Source of the DNA: Siphonodentalium dalli
Taxonomy: Eukaryota; Mollusca; Scaphopoda; Gadilida; Siphonodentaliidae
Reading direction: 5' to 3'
NCBI GenBank assembly: GCA_032622095.1
Contig: CP136065.1
Location: 217,786,151 to 217,850,150 of the forward strand
Length of the DNA stretch: 64,000 nt
A program made the position numbers and the translations under genes. The notes under the pieces were generated by a model. The model did not search any database. It was given only the letters and a program-made list of their open reading frames with translations, and had not been told where the DNA came from. This document shows positions 32,478-43,870 of this stretch, piece by piece (within the stretch, counting starts at the first letter, position 1; each line of letters begins with the position of its first letter).

Positions 32478-33156
32478 CAGAGGCGGACTGGGCCAAAAAA
32501 CTGGCCCGGGAAATTAATATAATACCGGCCCATCTGCACCCCCCCCCCCTTGAATCTGCTTGAATCAGAATCTGAACTGTCCACCTTGGAAATTCCAACT
32601 GCACCCCCCCCCCCCCCCCCCCCAAATCAGAATCAGACCAAATACATGTTCTTGCATAATTCCATTTGCACACCCCTTGCACCTCAGTGCTGTGGCCTAA
32701 TATCCTATATAATCATAAACCATGGTTCTATATATTCCCGATATGAGACCATTTTCAGATATTATTACCTGAAAAATTGCATAAATTCTAACATCTAGGC
32801 TAGCGGTCTAACTCCAGACAAATGCACACGGCTACGGACAAGAGACCAGGACACACCGGGCTGTCCATGGTTGTTTGGCACAGGGTGAGAAAATTTTGAA
32901 AACACTACAAGAAAATCAAAATGTGTTCGAAATTTCAATTGGGGGAGGATCCGGGAACGGTGCGTGAGAAATTTTGGGATTTACAGCTGGGAGTTACCGT
33001 TAAAATCTCGAGATTAACGGGGTCTTTACGTGGTGTTATATGATACTGACAAATTCATTTAATGACATTTGCGGCCCAGCTACATATACCCCCCCCCCCA
33101 CAGCCCCCGGCCCATCGGGAATTTTCCCGGTCTCCCGATCGGCCAGTCCGCCTCTG
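32478..33156. mobile_element. Non-autonomous hAT element with perfect 8-bp target duplication
   Basis: Ends CAGAGGCGGACTGG (32478) and CCAGTCCGCCTCTG (ending 33156), flanked by identical GTTGTCAT at 32470-32477 and 33157-33164. Subterminal GGCCCGGGAAA / TTTTCCCGG blocks are also inverted. The 679-bp interior has three long C runs (about 32539, 32605, 33090) and no transposase ORF. CAG ends plus an 8-bp duplication place it in hAT. Confidence 0.92.
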
Positions 33157-33164
33157 GTTGTCAT

Positions 33165-33476
33165 TTGTCTGATAATTATGAACGATGAAGATGTATAAAC
33201 TTAGCTGGTGAATCGCTTGGTCCTAGAGATGTATTTCTGTACTTCTCAGAATTTGTTTACATTGGTTTTTGGTGTTAAGTCAGTGAATCCATAAAGAAGC
33301 TTAAGGGCTGTCAAGTCGCAAATATTTTTTAATGACCGGAGAAGGGATGAATATCTATCGCAGATCATGAGGTACTCGCCCTGGTCCATATTTATCCACA
33401 TGAACAGTACGGGTGGTCGGCGATAAAATCTCCAGTTGAGTCGGAGGCGGTATGGCGCATTTGTGTTTCTCTGGTA
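33165..33476. other. No gene recognised
   Basis: Short unique-looking stretch between two elements. Nothing recognised. Confidence 0.5.
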
Positions 33477-33941
33477 TTAACCCTTTACCCAACAGAATGG
33501 CCCTGTGCCAATGCATTCTCTTATATATGCGAGTCGACCATAGGTCGCCTCGCATATATAAGAGAATGCATTCGCTTAACACATATTAAAAATGATAAAA
33601 TTGTCAAAGAATGTAGAAAAATATTATAAAAATTGTTAAAAAATGTAAGAAAAATTTATAAAATTGTTAAAGAATGTAAGAAAAAATGGTAAAAAGTGTT
33701 TTAAAAAAGATTTTTTTAGGCCAATGCATTCTCTTATATATGCGAGGCGACCTATGGTCGACTCGCATATATAAGAGAATGCATTGGCACAGGGCATAAC
33801 TGTAACCATCACAATGTGGTCAATGAACCGGTTCCAATGATATCCATATTTGTATGGTGTTATTGAGACAGACCGAAGATATTTTAGGCTGTTGAAGCTT
33901 TATTTGGGCGTTTTTGGCCGTTTTGTTGGGTAAAGGATTAA
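33477..33941 (-). mobile_element. A1 palindrome MITE, minus strand
   Basis: TTAA at 33477-33480 and 33938-33941. The two palindromes lie at about 33507-33572 and 33720-33788. The GGTTCATTGACC-side flank is at the right, so the element is inverted relative to 14936-15324. It has the same long AT linker as the 30676 copy. Confidence 0.93.
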
Positions 33942-34119
33942 CTTCATAATACTGTCGGGGAACTCACTCTCTAACACCATTTAAGGACTTAGTGAATTAT
34001 GCCAGGGATGGGTCGAGATTACTCCAGAGGTCTATTGTTAAGGGAATTAAGGATTTCTTGAAGGCAACGTTGTCGAACTTGGTGGCTTTGAGGGAATTTA
34101 CCTGTCGGGCGAGGATATA

Positions 34120-34470
34120 TTCCCTTACCCATGTAAAATATCAACATAATCTCGCGCAAATAGGTTCATAATCGACCTGTAATATGCACTTAGTTTCATA
34201 TTTGATTATTGTATTCTCAAATAAGCCGATAGTGGACTTATATCCATTCCTTTTTATGGTTCGGGCCACGATCAAAACATGTTGTAAAGAGTGTACATAG
34301 AGAGTTGGTTTATTAGTGTTATTGTCCGCCCAAAAGGAACGAATAAAAAGTTATTATGAGTCGATAATAGCACTCTCATTTCAGTTCGTTATACACTCAA
34401 AATTCGGCGATTCTATGCCGATTGTGAACCTAAAATAAATTATATCTTAAGCCGATAACGTGGAGAACAA
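34120..34470 (-). repeat. G-family dispersed repeat, minus strand
   Basis: Reverse copy: AATCTCGCGCAAATAGGTTC at the left, GTTCGGGCCACGATC in the middle, GAGTCGATAATAGCACTCTC at the right. It matches 43105-43415 read on the opposite strand. Confidence 0.7.
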
Positions 34471-34726
34471 CCTAAAGAAACATCATTACGGTGTCCTTCA
34501 ATGATTTTCCGTGATGACACTGCAGGTCAATTTTTTTGAACCGTGTTTTACATTTAGTGTATACCCTGATGTATAAATTAAATATTTGACCTAATACCTG
34601 TGTCATTTCAGATATGGAATTTTCTACTTATTTCTTATCAGCCTGTTCTCCTGGAAATAAGCTCATTTTTAACTGTTTTCAAAACCATAAAAAAAACCCA
34701 TATCTGAACTATTATTTTGTTTACTC

Positions 34727-35045
34727 TCTATATGAACTAAGTCGACTTACCAGATGTACCATCTATATGAACTTATCGACTTACCAGATGTACCCTATTT
34801 ATAATGTGCTCTATATGAACCCAAATCGACTTACCAGATGTACCCTCTTTATAATGTGCTCTATATGAACCCAAATCGACTTACCAGATGTACCCTCTTT
34901 ATAATGTGCTCTATATGAACCCAAATCGACTTACCAGATGTACCCTCTTTATACTGTGCTCTATATGAACCCAAATCGACTTACCACATGTACCCCCTTT
35001 ATAATGTGTTTACTCTATGAACCTAAGTCGACTTACCAGATGAAG
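34727..35045 (+). repeat. 50-bp minisatellite grown from a G-family segment
   Basis: The unit GTGCTCTATATGAACCCAAA followed by TCGACTTACCAGATGTACCC and TCTTTATAAT repeats at 50 bp for about five regular copies, with shortened copies at the left. Its core (GACTTACCAGATGT ... CTCTTTATAATGTG) equals the G-family phrase at about 39318-39350 (ACTTACCAGATGTCCGCTCT). G sequence continues directly after the array (35046-35215), so the array is an internal expansion of a G copy. Confidence 0.85.
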
Positions 35046-35215
35046 ATCTCCATAATGTGTTTCCCTGCCACCCGCGCCGTAAAACGGAATAACTGGTATA
35101 CGTCCAATATGGGCTTGTTTCATGAACAGATAAGTCCAATATGAACATATGTGAATATTTAATTTCAATATGAACCTATTTGCACGAGGATATGTTGTTC
35201 TTATACATACACATG
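35046..35215 (+). repeat. G-family repeat, right part
   Basis: Continues from the minisatellite with ATCTCCATAATGTGTTTCCC, CCGCGCCGTAAAACGGAATA and CCTATTTGCACGAGGATATG, in the family order. Confidence 0.75.
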
Positions 35216-36043
35216 TAGTTTGGGTGATTCTGAGACACGATAACAAGGACTAACGAGGCCCGGGAATCGTCAAAACAAACTTTCTAGTAATTTTCTACTT
35301 TTTATTTCTAAAAAATCCTATAACACCATAATTTAGTACCATTCGTTTACAATAGATCAATGACTAAATTTGGTAATTACTACGTATGACACGTACGGCT
35401 TCTAAGATGTTGTTAATGCCTATGTGTATATTTGAATAAAGGCCTTCCATATTCCCCGAAGAATTTACTTGAAAGTATACTAAGAACACTCTTATTTTTT
35501 CACATATATTATTCATCGTATTGTGGCGAAATTAAACGGACATGGCTCATTCGAGCCTCCTCTTATATAATTTATGCGAGGCTCCGTACGGGGAAGTCGC
35601 AAAAATAAGAGAATGCATTAGCACATGGTTTTCACAAAATTTTAAGAACCTCCAGTCATAGAAGTGTTACTGTTAGTAACTTGTGCAATATAGAAAAATA
35701 GAAAAAACGTTCTGAGTGGGCGTGTTTCTGATGACTAAACTACCAAATTGCATGAATCAAGAAAAGTGTACAGTTTCTCTTCGATAGTCAGATAGTATAT
35801 CAATGATCATTGATATATGATATTAACTCATGAAAACGTTGAATTTGTTTGGTATTCTTGTCACCAGAAACAGTCAAATGTTCATCAATTTCCATATCCT
35901 GAAAGTAAAAAACGATGTGATATTTCCAACTGATTGGTTATTCTAACAATAGTGTATCATTTATAACAGTGTCCATGACTGTTTCTAAATAGAACGTGAG
36001 AATACCCACTTTGAAATGTGATATTTCGACGTGGATCTATGCC
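35216..36043. other. Repeat scraps only
   Basis: A B-family start (TTAAACGGACATGGCTCATT, about 35535) runs directly into a scrap of A1/A2-type hairpin (GAGGCTCCGTACG ... GAGAATGCATTAGCAC, about 35575-35623). The rest is AT-rich without genes. Confidence 0.55.
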
Positions 36044-36443
36044 TTAACCCCTTAACCAACAGAACGGCCCTGTGCCAATGCATTCTCTTATATATGCGAG
36101 TCGACCATAGGTCGCCTCGCATATATAAGAGAATGCATTGGCTTAACACATTAAAAATTATAAAATTGTTAAAGAATGTAAGAAAAAATGGTAAAAAGTG
36201 TTGAAAAAAGATTTTATTTAGGCCAATGCATTCTCTTATATATGCGAGGCGACCTATGGTCGACTCGCATATATAAAAGAATGCATTGGCACAGGGCATA
36301 ACTGTAACTATCACAATGTGGTCAAGGAGCCGGTTCCAATGATATCCATATTTGTATGGTTCTATTGAGACAGACCGAACATATTTTAGGCTGTTGAAGC
36401 TTTATTTGGCCGGTTTTGGCCGTTTTGTTGGGTAAAGGGTTAA
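36044..36443 (-). mobile_element. A1 palindrome MITE, minus strand, full length
   Basis: TTAA at 36044-36047 and 36440-36443. Palindromes at about 36075-36142 and 36221-36289 are nearly identical to those of the 14936 copy. Low divergence suggests recent activity. Confidence 0.94.
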
Positions 36444-36773
36444 TTTGGATAGATCCAATAATGATGCATTTCACCGTTTTAATTAAATGTTGTCATAACT
36501 ACGTGGAGGTCCCGAACGGCCGTGTACAGTTTGAATGTGGTCTTAGATCGAAAGGGTGGCAGGGGAACATGCACGTGCACATAATGGCGACTATATTTCT
36601 TGCGTGATCTGAAATTGGAAGAAATATAACCGTTTGAAAATCAGAATATGCATATGATGTCACAGTTTATCTCAATTTCGCATAATACAAATCACTAATA
36701 CTTATTAATACTTTTTTTCACCGCTGTTAATACTATTTGCGTTCTCACTCCCCTCTCCCCTCTATCTATCGCT

Positions 36774-36813
<40 letters not shown>

Positions 36814-38494
36814 CTCGTCTCTGCTCTTTATTATATTTATTATAAACTTCTCATTCGCTCTAGCGGTATGCACTTCTCAAGTGTATACACTCCGTCAAGT
36901 GAAATCACGGATATCCGATTGTTCTTCGTGAACCATATAACCCCTCCGCTGGTATACACGAGGCGGTTAGTAATACACGTTTTGCGGATTCTTTATTCTC
37001 TCACACAATATAACAGTTATTTGTAAGTGCTTCGTTGTTCTGTTTCCGCATCTGCTTATCGTTATATTTTATATATTATCTGTCTGAAGGTCAAGACTAA
37101 GCTTACGGACAGAACGTCTGAGTTTAACACACAATCAACAGCAGAATGTTTAGGAACAATTTCGCTATTCTGATATAACACTATCAATGGCATTTTGCAA
37201 TTAGGGCCAGTTATTAGTTCTCAATTTCAACTAATATGCAGCAATTTGTGTACATCACTATTAGAGAGGATTTGCAAAACTCACGAACACAGTTACGACT
37301 ACGTTTAGGGTGATACGTAATCAGCTTATGCGCACGCTCTAATAGTAGCCATGGTGTCGTAATCAGACACGCAGACGCTTTATTTTCATTTTGACCTATC
37401 CTGGCACCCACCACCCCTTTTTTTTCTTTTCTTTTAAATGTTCCGGTGAACTTTCAGGGACCCACCTTATTGGAAGAGTTGTGACAACTATCTACACGAT
37501 AACATAACGGTTCAATGTATCACATGCGTTTTTGTCGTTAGTGATAATGTGAAATGTTTTGTTACACCGTTAGTGACACTTTTTGACGGCAATTGCCTCC
37601 TATACATAATCCTACAAAATTGACATTGTTTACATCTGTAATGATGCTGTATGTTTGAGTGAAGCACACAATAAGTTATGTTTTAAAATACTATTCCATT
37701 CCATGCCTGACTATACCACCCGCACAATCAGTTTTGGCCATACTGATATACAAAAGCATGTTGCAATTAACACATCAAACAAATAGATCTTTTGCAAAAA
37801 AATGAGGTAGAAAATGGTTGAACATTATTTATACAGTAACGAAGCACAAATGACAATTGAAGTCAACGAGGATACAAAATAGTCAACATGTGTGTGAACC
37901 AATTGACTACTGCATTATTTGCAATTCATTTAGTTATCTGTTTTGCATTAATTAACCAATTTGATTAATTGGTATCTGAATATGACCAATTGGAAAATGG
38001 AACCAGGTGGGACGTTCATGATCGTTAACATCATCAACTATAGCGCTATGTTGTCTTGTGTTTTCCACTATTACTATTATTGGCTATTTTTGTGCACCAA
38101 ATTGATGCAGGGATGTAATAAATAGACTAATCAATTGGTTCCAATTACATACGATTATGATAATTATGTACTGAGGTCACATAGATTTCACATTTCACAC
38201 TGTTCTTAATGTCCCTAATTGTCTTACCAAATCGTCAAGTCACGCAAAACACATCATTTGAGTACAATAGAATGAAATGTAATAACTGTTGACTAATATA
38301 CATGATTGTACACATGACAAACTCCTTTGATATGAATTTGAGTGATTACCTATGTGCGATCTCTTTCATTGCATGGTGAGGGACATCATACATCAAGATA
38401 CGGTAGAACATTCTACCAGTTGACTGAATTAAATACATGTAGTCTGTTATTCATGTGACAGGCATTGGCAGTCAATATTGTTTATTTTCCAGTT
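36444..38494. other. No gene; one (CT)n tract
   Basis: A (CT)n microsatellite lies at about 36755-36826. A small palindrome (AACCAATTTGATTAATTGGT) lies near 37957. No conserved domain is seen in any frame. The region is free of the MITE families seen elsewhere. Confidence 0.5.
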
Positions 38495-39440
38495 TTTATA
38501 TTGACTAGCTTATTTTAATGGGCGAAATAAGCTCATGTTGGCATTATTTAACCTCAATATACGCTCGATATGGACATAAAACGCGATTTTAAACAGTTCA
38601 ATGTGGGACTATTTCCGTACAAAATAAGCCCATATTGGTATTTGATTTACATTTATTCATCGGCACAAATTACCAGAATCACGCTCATTGTGATGTGTTT
38701 TCACTGCGGTCCGCGCAATTCAACGGAATAATGGGTATACGCTCACTGTGCTTATTACAGTATCTAATAAGTCGAATATGAACATTCGTAAGTCGGGATT
38801 TTTTTTACCCTGTGCCAATGCATTCTCTTATATATGCGATTCGACCATAGGTCGCCTCGCATATATAAGAGAATGCATTGGCTTAACAATTTTTTATCAT
38901 GTTTTTTAAATAAATGTTTCTTACAATTTTTAGGACATAAAATAAAAAAAACATCCATTACCCTGCAGGGAGCCCCACACATATATATAGAAGCACATAG
39001 AAGAGTGTCGTCTGCTCATGCTTGTCTGGGGCTCTGTATGGGTGAAATTATAAAATTGTTAAAGAATACAAGAACAAATTATAAAAATTGTATAAAATTG
39101 TTAGGGCAATGCATTCTCTTATATATGCGAGGCGACCTATGGTCGACTCGCATATATAAGAGAATGCATTGGCACAGGGTAAAAAAAATTCCGACTTCCG
39201 ACATGTGAACCTATGTGAACCTATGTGAATATTTAGAACCAAAATGAACATACTTTCACGAGGATATGTTTCATTATAAGTTCAATATGTGCGAAAATAA
39301 CACGAATAAACCAACTCACCACTTACCAGATGTCCGCTCTTTAAAATGTGTAGTCACTGTGGCCCGCGCTATAAAACAGAATAACGGATATAGGTCAATA
39401 TTATAGGTCGATTACGAACCTATTTGCGCAGGTGAACCAC
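38495..39440 (+). repeat. Two G-family copies, the first split by a D element
   Basis: The first G copy begins near 38495 (GACTAGCTTATTTTAATGGG), contains CACTGCGGTCCGCGC near 38702, is interrupted at about 38786, and resumes at about 39204 (GTGAACCTATGTGAATATTT ... CACGAGGATATG). A second copy follows at 39276-39440 (CGAAAATAACACGAATAAAC, CACTGTGGCCCGCGC). Confidence 0.72.
38786..39203 (+). mobile_element. D-family three-hairpin element
   Basis: Ends CGTAAGTCGGGATT and TTCCGACTTCCG flank two A1-type palindromes (about 38814-38882 and 39106-39174). Between them is an unrelated imperfect hairpin (CCCTGCAGGGAGCCCCACAC ... TGGGGCTCTGTATGG, about 38961-39045). The outer part of the TIR seen in the 40282 copy is lost here. 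Confidence 0.85.
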
Positions 39441-40281
39441 CATAAATAGAAGTTAGAAGTAAAACAAAAGAAACCCCCCATTTGCGCGATGGTATGTCGG
39501 ATTGGATATCATTTGATACAAACGCGCTCAGCACGTAGTTGATGGGCGCGCTGATACCCTATAACTGTTGTAACTAGATATTCTAAACATCCCTCGATTC
39601 CGTGGCAATACTATTTGCAATGGATCTGGCAATACAACGTCGGTCGGCTTCTAAACGATCGTACCTCAAGGAAACTCAAATTGTTCAGGGGACACACAAA
39701 ACTATTTATCTGGGGAACAATAATTGGTATCTGCAAATAACTTTGCACAATAACATCTCGTATCACAGTTGTGATAATATTTTTCACTTTTATATCCAAT
39801 TATCTTCTAGTTAATGAGTAAACGTGGTTTTATGGTGTAAAAGGATTTTTTAGAAATAAAAAGTAGAAAATGACTAGAAAGTTTGTTTTGAAGATTCCCG
39901 CGGCCTCGTTAGTCCTTGTCACTCAGGATAAGGAGGATACGCACTCCGGTCGTTCTTCAAAACAATCCAATCGGAATGATCCTACCATGAACAGTTTCGA
40001 GAATAAATTATATACAACATTTAGGAAACCCATATACCACATATTAGACCACAAATTTCCCTGAAAACCCTCCAAAAATGTATTTATACTTGAAATATTG
40101 ACAAGTTATCTGATGAACCTATGTAATCGAATCCGTAAATTCCGAAATTGCAATAAAAGTTTCGTGCCAAACTGACAGGTACGCCCTTCTAGAAGCCCAC
40201 CGACGATAATATGCATGTACCTGATCGTGAAGGTAGTATGACGTATTCACCGTTCGGAAATGTGAATAAATTATGATTGTA
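39441..40281. other. No gene recognised
   Basis: AT-rich. ORFs of 62-73 codons on both strands are unsupported. Confidence 0.5.
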
Positions 40282-40746
40282 TATGTGACCCGCCATATCA
40301 AATCCAGTCGTAAGTCGGGATTTGTTTTACCCTGTGCCAATGCATTCTCTTATATATGCGAGTCGACCATAGGTCGCCTCGCATATATAAGAGAATGCAT
40401 TGGCATAACAATTTTTTACAATTTTAATAATTTTTTCTTGTATTCTTTAACAATTTTATAATTTCACCCATACAGAGCCCCAGACAAATATGAACAGACG
40501 ACACTCTTGTATATGCTTCTATATATGTGTGGGGCTCCCTGCAGGGTAATGGATGTTTTTTATTTTATGTCCTAAAAATTGTAAGAAACATTTATTTTAA
40601 AAAAATGATAATTTTTTTTTAGGCCAATGCATTCTCTTATATATGCGAGGCGACCTATGGTCGACTCGCATATATAAGAGAATTCATTGGCACAGGGTAA
40701 AAAAAATCCCGACTTACGACTGGATTTGATATGGCGGGTCACATAT
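40282..40746 (-). mobile_element. D-family three-hairpin element, full length
   Basis: TIRs of roughly 50 bp: ATGTGACCCGCCATATCAAA ... CCAGTCGTAAGTCGGGAT at the left and the exact complement at the right, ending near 40746. Inside are two A1-type palindromes (about 40338-40405 and 40623-40690) around the same central hairpin as at 38786, in the opposite orientation. The ends differ wholly from A1, and no TTAA flanks are present. Confidence 0.92.
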
Positions 40747-41269
40747 GTGTAATACAATAATAAAACAAGTCTCTAAATGTGTATAGTCTTTCATTCTCTA
40801 CGATTTTCCAAATGCGTGTACGGCTGAATTCGTCTTTCTAGTACAATCGAAAAGTATATGTGAGGTCAAATCGGACAATCGCTTTGTGATATATCGCATG
40901 GTAGTTTATTGCTGTTGAACTATAACTGCATAGAAAGGAAAACATATCCTCGTGCAAATAGGTTCGTATTGGACCTCAATATTCACATAGATTCATAGTA
41001 CTTATTTGATTCTGAAATAAGTCCATAGCCTTTTGAGAAGGGTCCCGAGAAGATTTGAAAGAGCTGTGTGCTCTTTCCTTCAACCTACGTTGATAATTTT
41101 ATACGGGGATTGCAAATGGTAAAACATTTAAACAATACATGGAATACATTTGACATAACTATTGTTTTCTTTTTCTTAGGTTTCTTTTTTGTCTTGCTGT
41201 TGTTAATGATGGTGTTGGTTCTGTTTGGGATAAGGCCTCAATATGTTCTTGTTGTTTTGCTGTTTCTGA
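40747..41269. other. G-family scrap, otherwise nothing recognised
   Basis: About 40935-41035 is a minus-strand G fragment (CATATCCTCGTGCAAATAGG, TTGATTCTGAAATAAG). A very T-rich tract follows at 41160-41270. Confidence 0.5.
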
Positions 41270-41282
41270 TTGGGCGTTTGTC

Positions 41283-41521
41283 ATGAGCATCCTAACTTCG
41301 ACCATACCCCCGTGCATTCCTTGGTGCTTAAGACGATTGAGCCGCTGTTATTGGTTGTGGTGGTCGACGACTTCGGGCTGGAGTACATCAGTCGGCATCC
41401 CTGGGTAGGCAGGGTGATCTGGGCGTCTCTCATATATTTCCTGTCTGCTAGAAACTGCGGTGGTAGATGGCTGGTGTACCTAAATATCCAGAGCCGAGTA
41501 GGTTGGGTGCGCGAAAAATAG
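41283..41521 (+). CDS. Candidate ORF fragment, no known family
   Basis: A GC-richer open frame reads HEHPNFDHTPVHSLVLKTIE, then a hydrophobic run (PLLLVVVVDD), then HPWVGRVIWASLIYFLSARN and a stop at 41519-41521. Balanced amino-acid use suggests former coding sequence, but I recognise no domain and there is no convincing start or splice structure. Its last codons lie in a sequence (GTGCGCGAAAAATAG ... GCGCGTATTTAAATATG) that matches the right end of the H element at 57771-58303. It may therefore belong to a longer H-family element. Confidence 0.2.
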
Positions 41522-41740
41522 TACTGCGCGTATTTAAATATGAGTAAGTCTGCTTTTACATATATGCGTTTTTAACTCATGCGTTTTACGGATGCTTAGT
41601 CGGACATAAGACACAATGTGGTAATTTCAGCAGATGACTTTACTAAAAAATAAAATCAATAAATTCGTGCGTGAACGCATAGCGTGATGCCCATAATGCA
41701 CATATTCATGGGACGAGATCAAGACTCCCATATACAAAAA
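41522..41740. other. H-like terminus then unassigned sequence
   Basis: Positions up to about 41555 (CTGCGCGTATTTAAATATGA then GTAAGT) match the H-element right end. No matching left end was found upstream. Confidence 0.45.
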
Positions 41741-42095
41741 ATACAACGATCGTGGTACTATCATGGTACTACATTGTAACCGTGGTACTCCGTGGTAGTG
41801 TCGTACTGTCATGGCATTACCACGGTAAAGTGATATTTTACTATGGTACCACCATGGAACTCTACTATGGTAATCTACCATGACACTACAATGGTAGTAT
41901 GGTAATACCATGGTAGTAGGATAAGTATCATGGTACTAACATGGTACTACCACGTTAAATTTATATCTACCATGGTACTATGCCAAGGTACTGTGCTAAA
42001 GTATTCTACCATGTTACAGTTGGTAGTGTGGTATTACCATGGTACTACCACGGTTAAGTGATATTTACCATTGTACTACCATGGTACTATAAGTG
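41741..42095. repeat. Degenerate minisatellite of CCATGGTACTA palindromes
   Basis: About 350 bp composed of permuted ATGGTACTACCATGGTA-type units. Both ACCATGG and GGTAGTA occur in both orientations, so the array is largely self-complementary. Spacing is irregular. ORFs across it are artefacts. Confidence 0.88.
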
Positions 42096-43104
42096 TTTTG
42101 TCATATTAGACTAGATTATTCTGCTATATATGTAGACTAAGTCTGCTCGGTCTGCACCAGCTTGGTATATTGGCTCTACAAACAAGGTTACATCTTTCGA
42201 TGAATCCATTTTTAACAAGCAAATGGAGCTAAATGAATTTGATGAATGTCAATCACTTGTGCTAAACGGACAGTTAACGGATAGTTAATTAAGCGACAGG
42301 CGTACGCGTCGTGCGGAACATAAACGCATGCGTTAAACGCAATTATGTGAAAGCAGCTAAATTTCGATAATACGTTAAATAATCATATACGGACTTTATT
42401 TGTCACAAAAGGATTTCTTCCTGTCTTAGAAGTCGTGTCCCACGTTTGCTTCAACATGGAACATAAAGAACGTCCCTTGATTATTTATGTGTGGTGTGGT
42501 ATAAATAAAGAGCGTTTTTCACTTCTGTGCGAAAGAAAAAAATGAATACAGCTGGAAAATTACTATGAATGACAAATTGTTTCAGAGTATATATACTATT
42601 GGTATTTCGCGTACATCTTTGCTAACTTTATCCCACATATAAATTAATATGTAGATAGATAATTTAGATGTCCAAATGTGCTATTCCCGATTAGCTGGCA
42701 CTATATATATAAAAAAATCCTAATATTCGGCAGATTATTTAATCAAACATCACTAATACATTGTCATCTGATTAATGGTGATGGATAGGTCGTCCTGATC
42801 ATCGTGGTGTTGGTGAATTCTGAATGATGCAGTTGTATCGGTAGTCTGGGGAATAATGAATTGCTCTGCTCTAAGTCTCAGCTGGTGTTTGACAATAATA
42901 ATTGAGTGAATTCTTAAACGGAATTCTCATTATTTATACCACCATCTTCACATAACGTTTGTGTCACATTCACTCTAGGTGCATTGACATTGACATATTG
43001 TCCCTGGTGTGATTCTCTTTTCAATATGAGGACATGCATTGTGATTGCGGGGCTGGCCTCACGAAGCCCAGAATCGGAGGCGTTGGCGCTGTGCAACTAT
43101 CTGC
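42096..43104. other. No gene; one B-family scrap
   Basis: About 42450-42545 is a fragment of the B family (CAACATGGAACATAAAGAAC, AAAGAGCGTTTTTCACTTCT). The remainder shows nothing recognisable. Confidence 0.5.
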
Positions 43105-43415
43105 TTATAATAGATAATTTTGAGTCGATAATGTGCTGAACATCAGTATGTTTTAGTCACATTACCGACTCATAATGATGCGATTCTAAGCAGATTATGT
43201 GCGGACAATGACCAAAATAACCCAACTCACAAACTTTTCAGGTGGAAGCTCTTTAATGTGTGTTTCACTGTGGCCCACCGCCATAAAACGTAATAAAGTT
43301 TATAAGTACATTATCGGGTTATTTCAGAGTCACATAATCACATTATGTACCTATTTCACATTATGTACCTATTTCACATTATAATCGATAATGTGCGTAT
43401 TTGCGCGAGGATATG
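43105..43415 (+). repeat. G-family dispersed repeat
   Basis: Well-preserved copy: GAGTCGATAATGTGCTGAAC, GATTCTAAGCAGATTATGTG, CACTGTGGCCCACCGCCATA, GTACCTATTTCACATTAT (itself duplicated) and GCGCGAGGATATGTTG. Confidence 0.78.
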
Positions 43416-43579
43416 TTGAATCAATGACTTGGACGACGACGATGGTGATAAATGATTATGTTGATGACGACGAAAATGATGATGATAAATGCACGTTTTC
43501 TAAAGATATGTAATTCCTGATATGTGTAACCGATTAACCATAAGTAATTTGCTAACATGTCTTCGCGAAAATACGCACA

Positions 43580-43870
43580 AAATCTACCTACACTTTCCAA
43601 ATAGGTTCATATTGGATTATTTGATTCTGAAATAAGCAGATAATGGACAACATATCCATCATTCCGTTTATGGCGCGGGCGACAGTGAAATTACAAGAGC
43701 GTACACCTGATAAATCGCGCAGTTGGTTTATTTTTGTCATTATACGCACATAATGAACATATAACGAAGTAATTGTGAGGCGATAATGTGACTAAAATAC
43801 TCATTTTCAGTTCATTATCGACTTCTAAGCATATTATCGACTTAAAATAATTATATTATAAGCAGATAAT
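43580..43870 (-). repeat. G-family dispersed repeat, minus strand
   Basis: Reverse copy with AATAGGTTCATATTGGATTA, GGCGCGGGCGACAGTGAAAT and TAATTGTGAGGCGATAATGT. It is inverted relative to the copy at 43105-43415, with about 165 bp between them. Confidence 0.72.

Noticed and set aside
34614-34868. 84-codon ORF considered as a later GPCR exon
   Set aside because: Its 3' half is the 50-bp minisatellite, and no DRY, CWxP or NPxxY motif is present.
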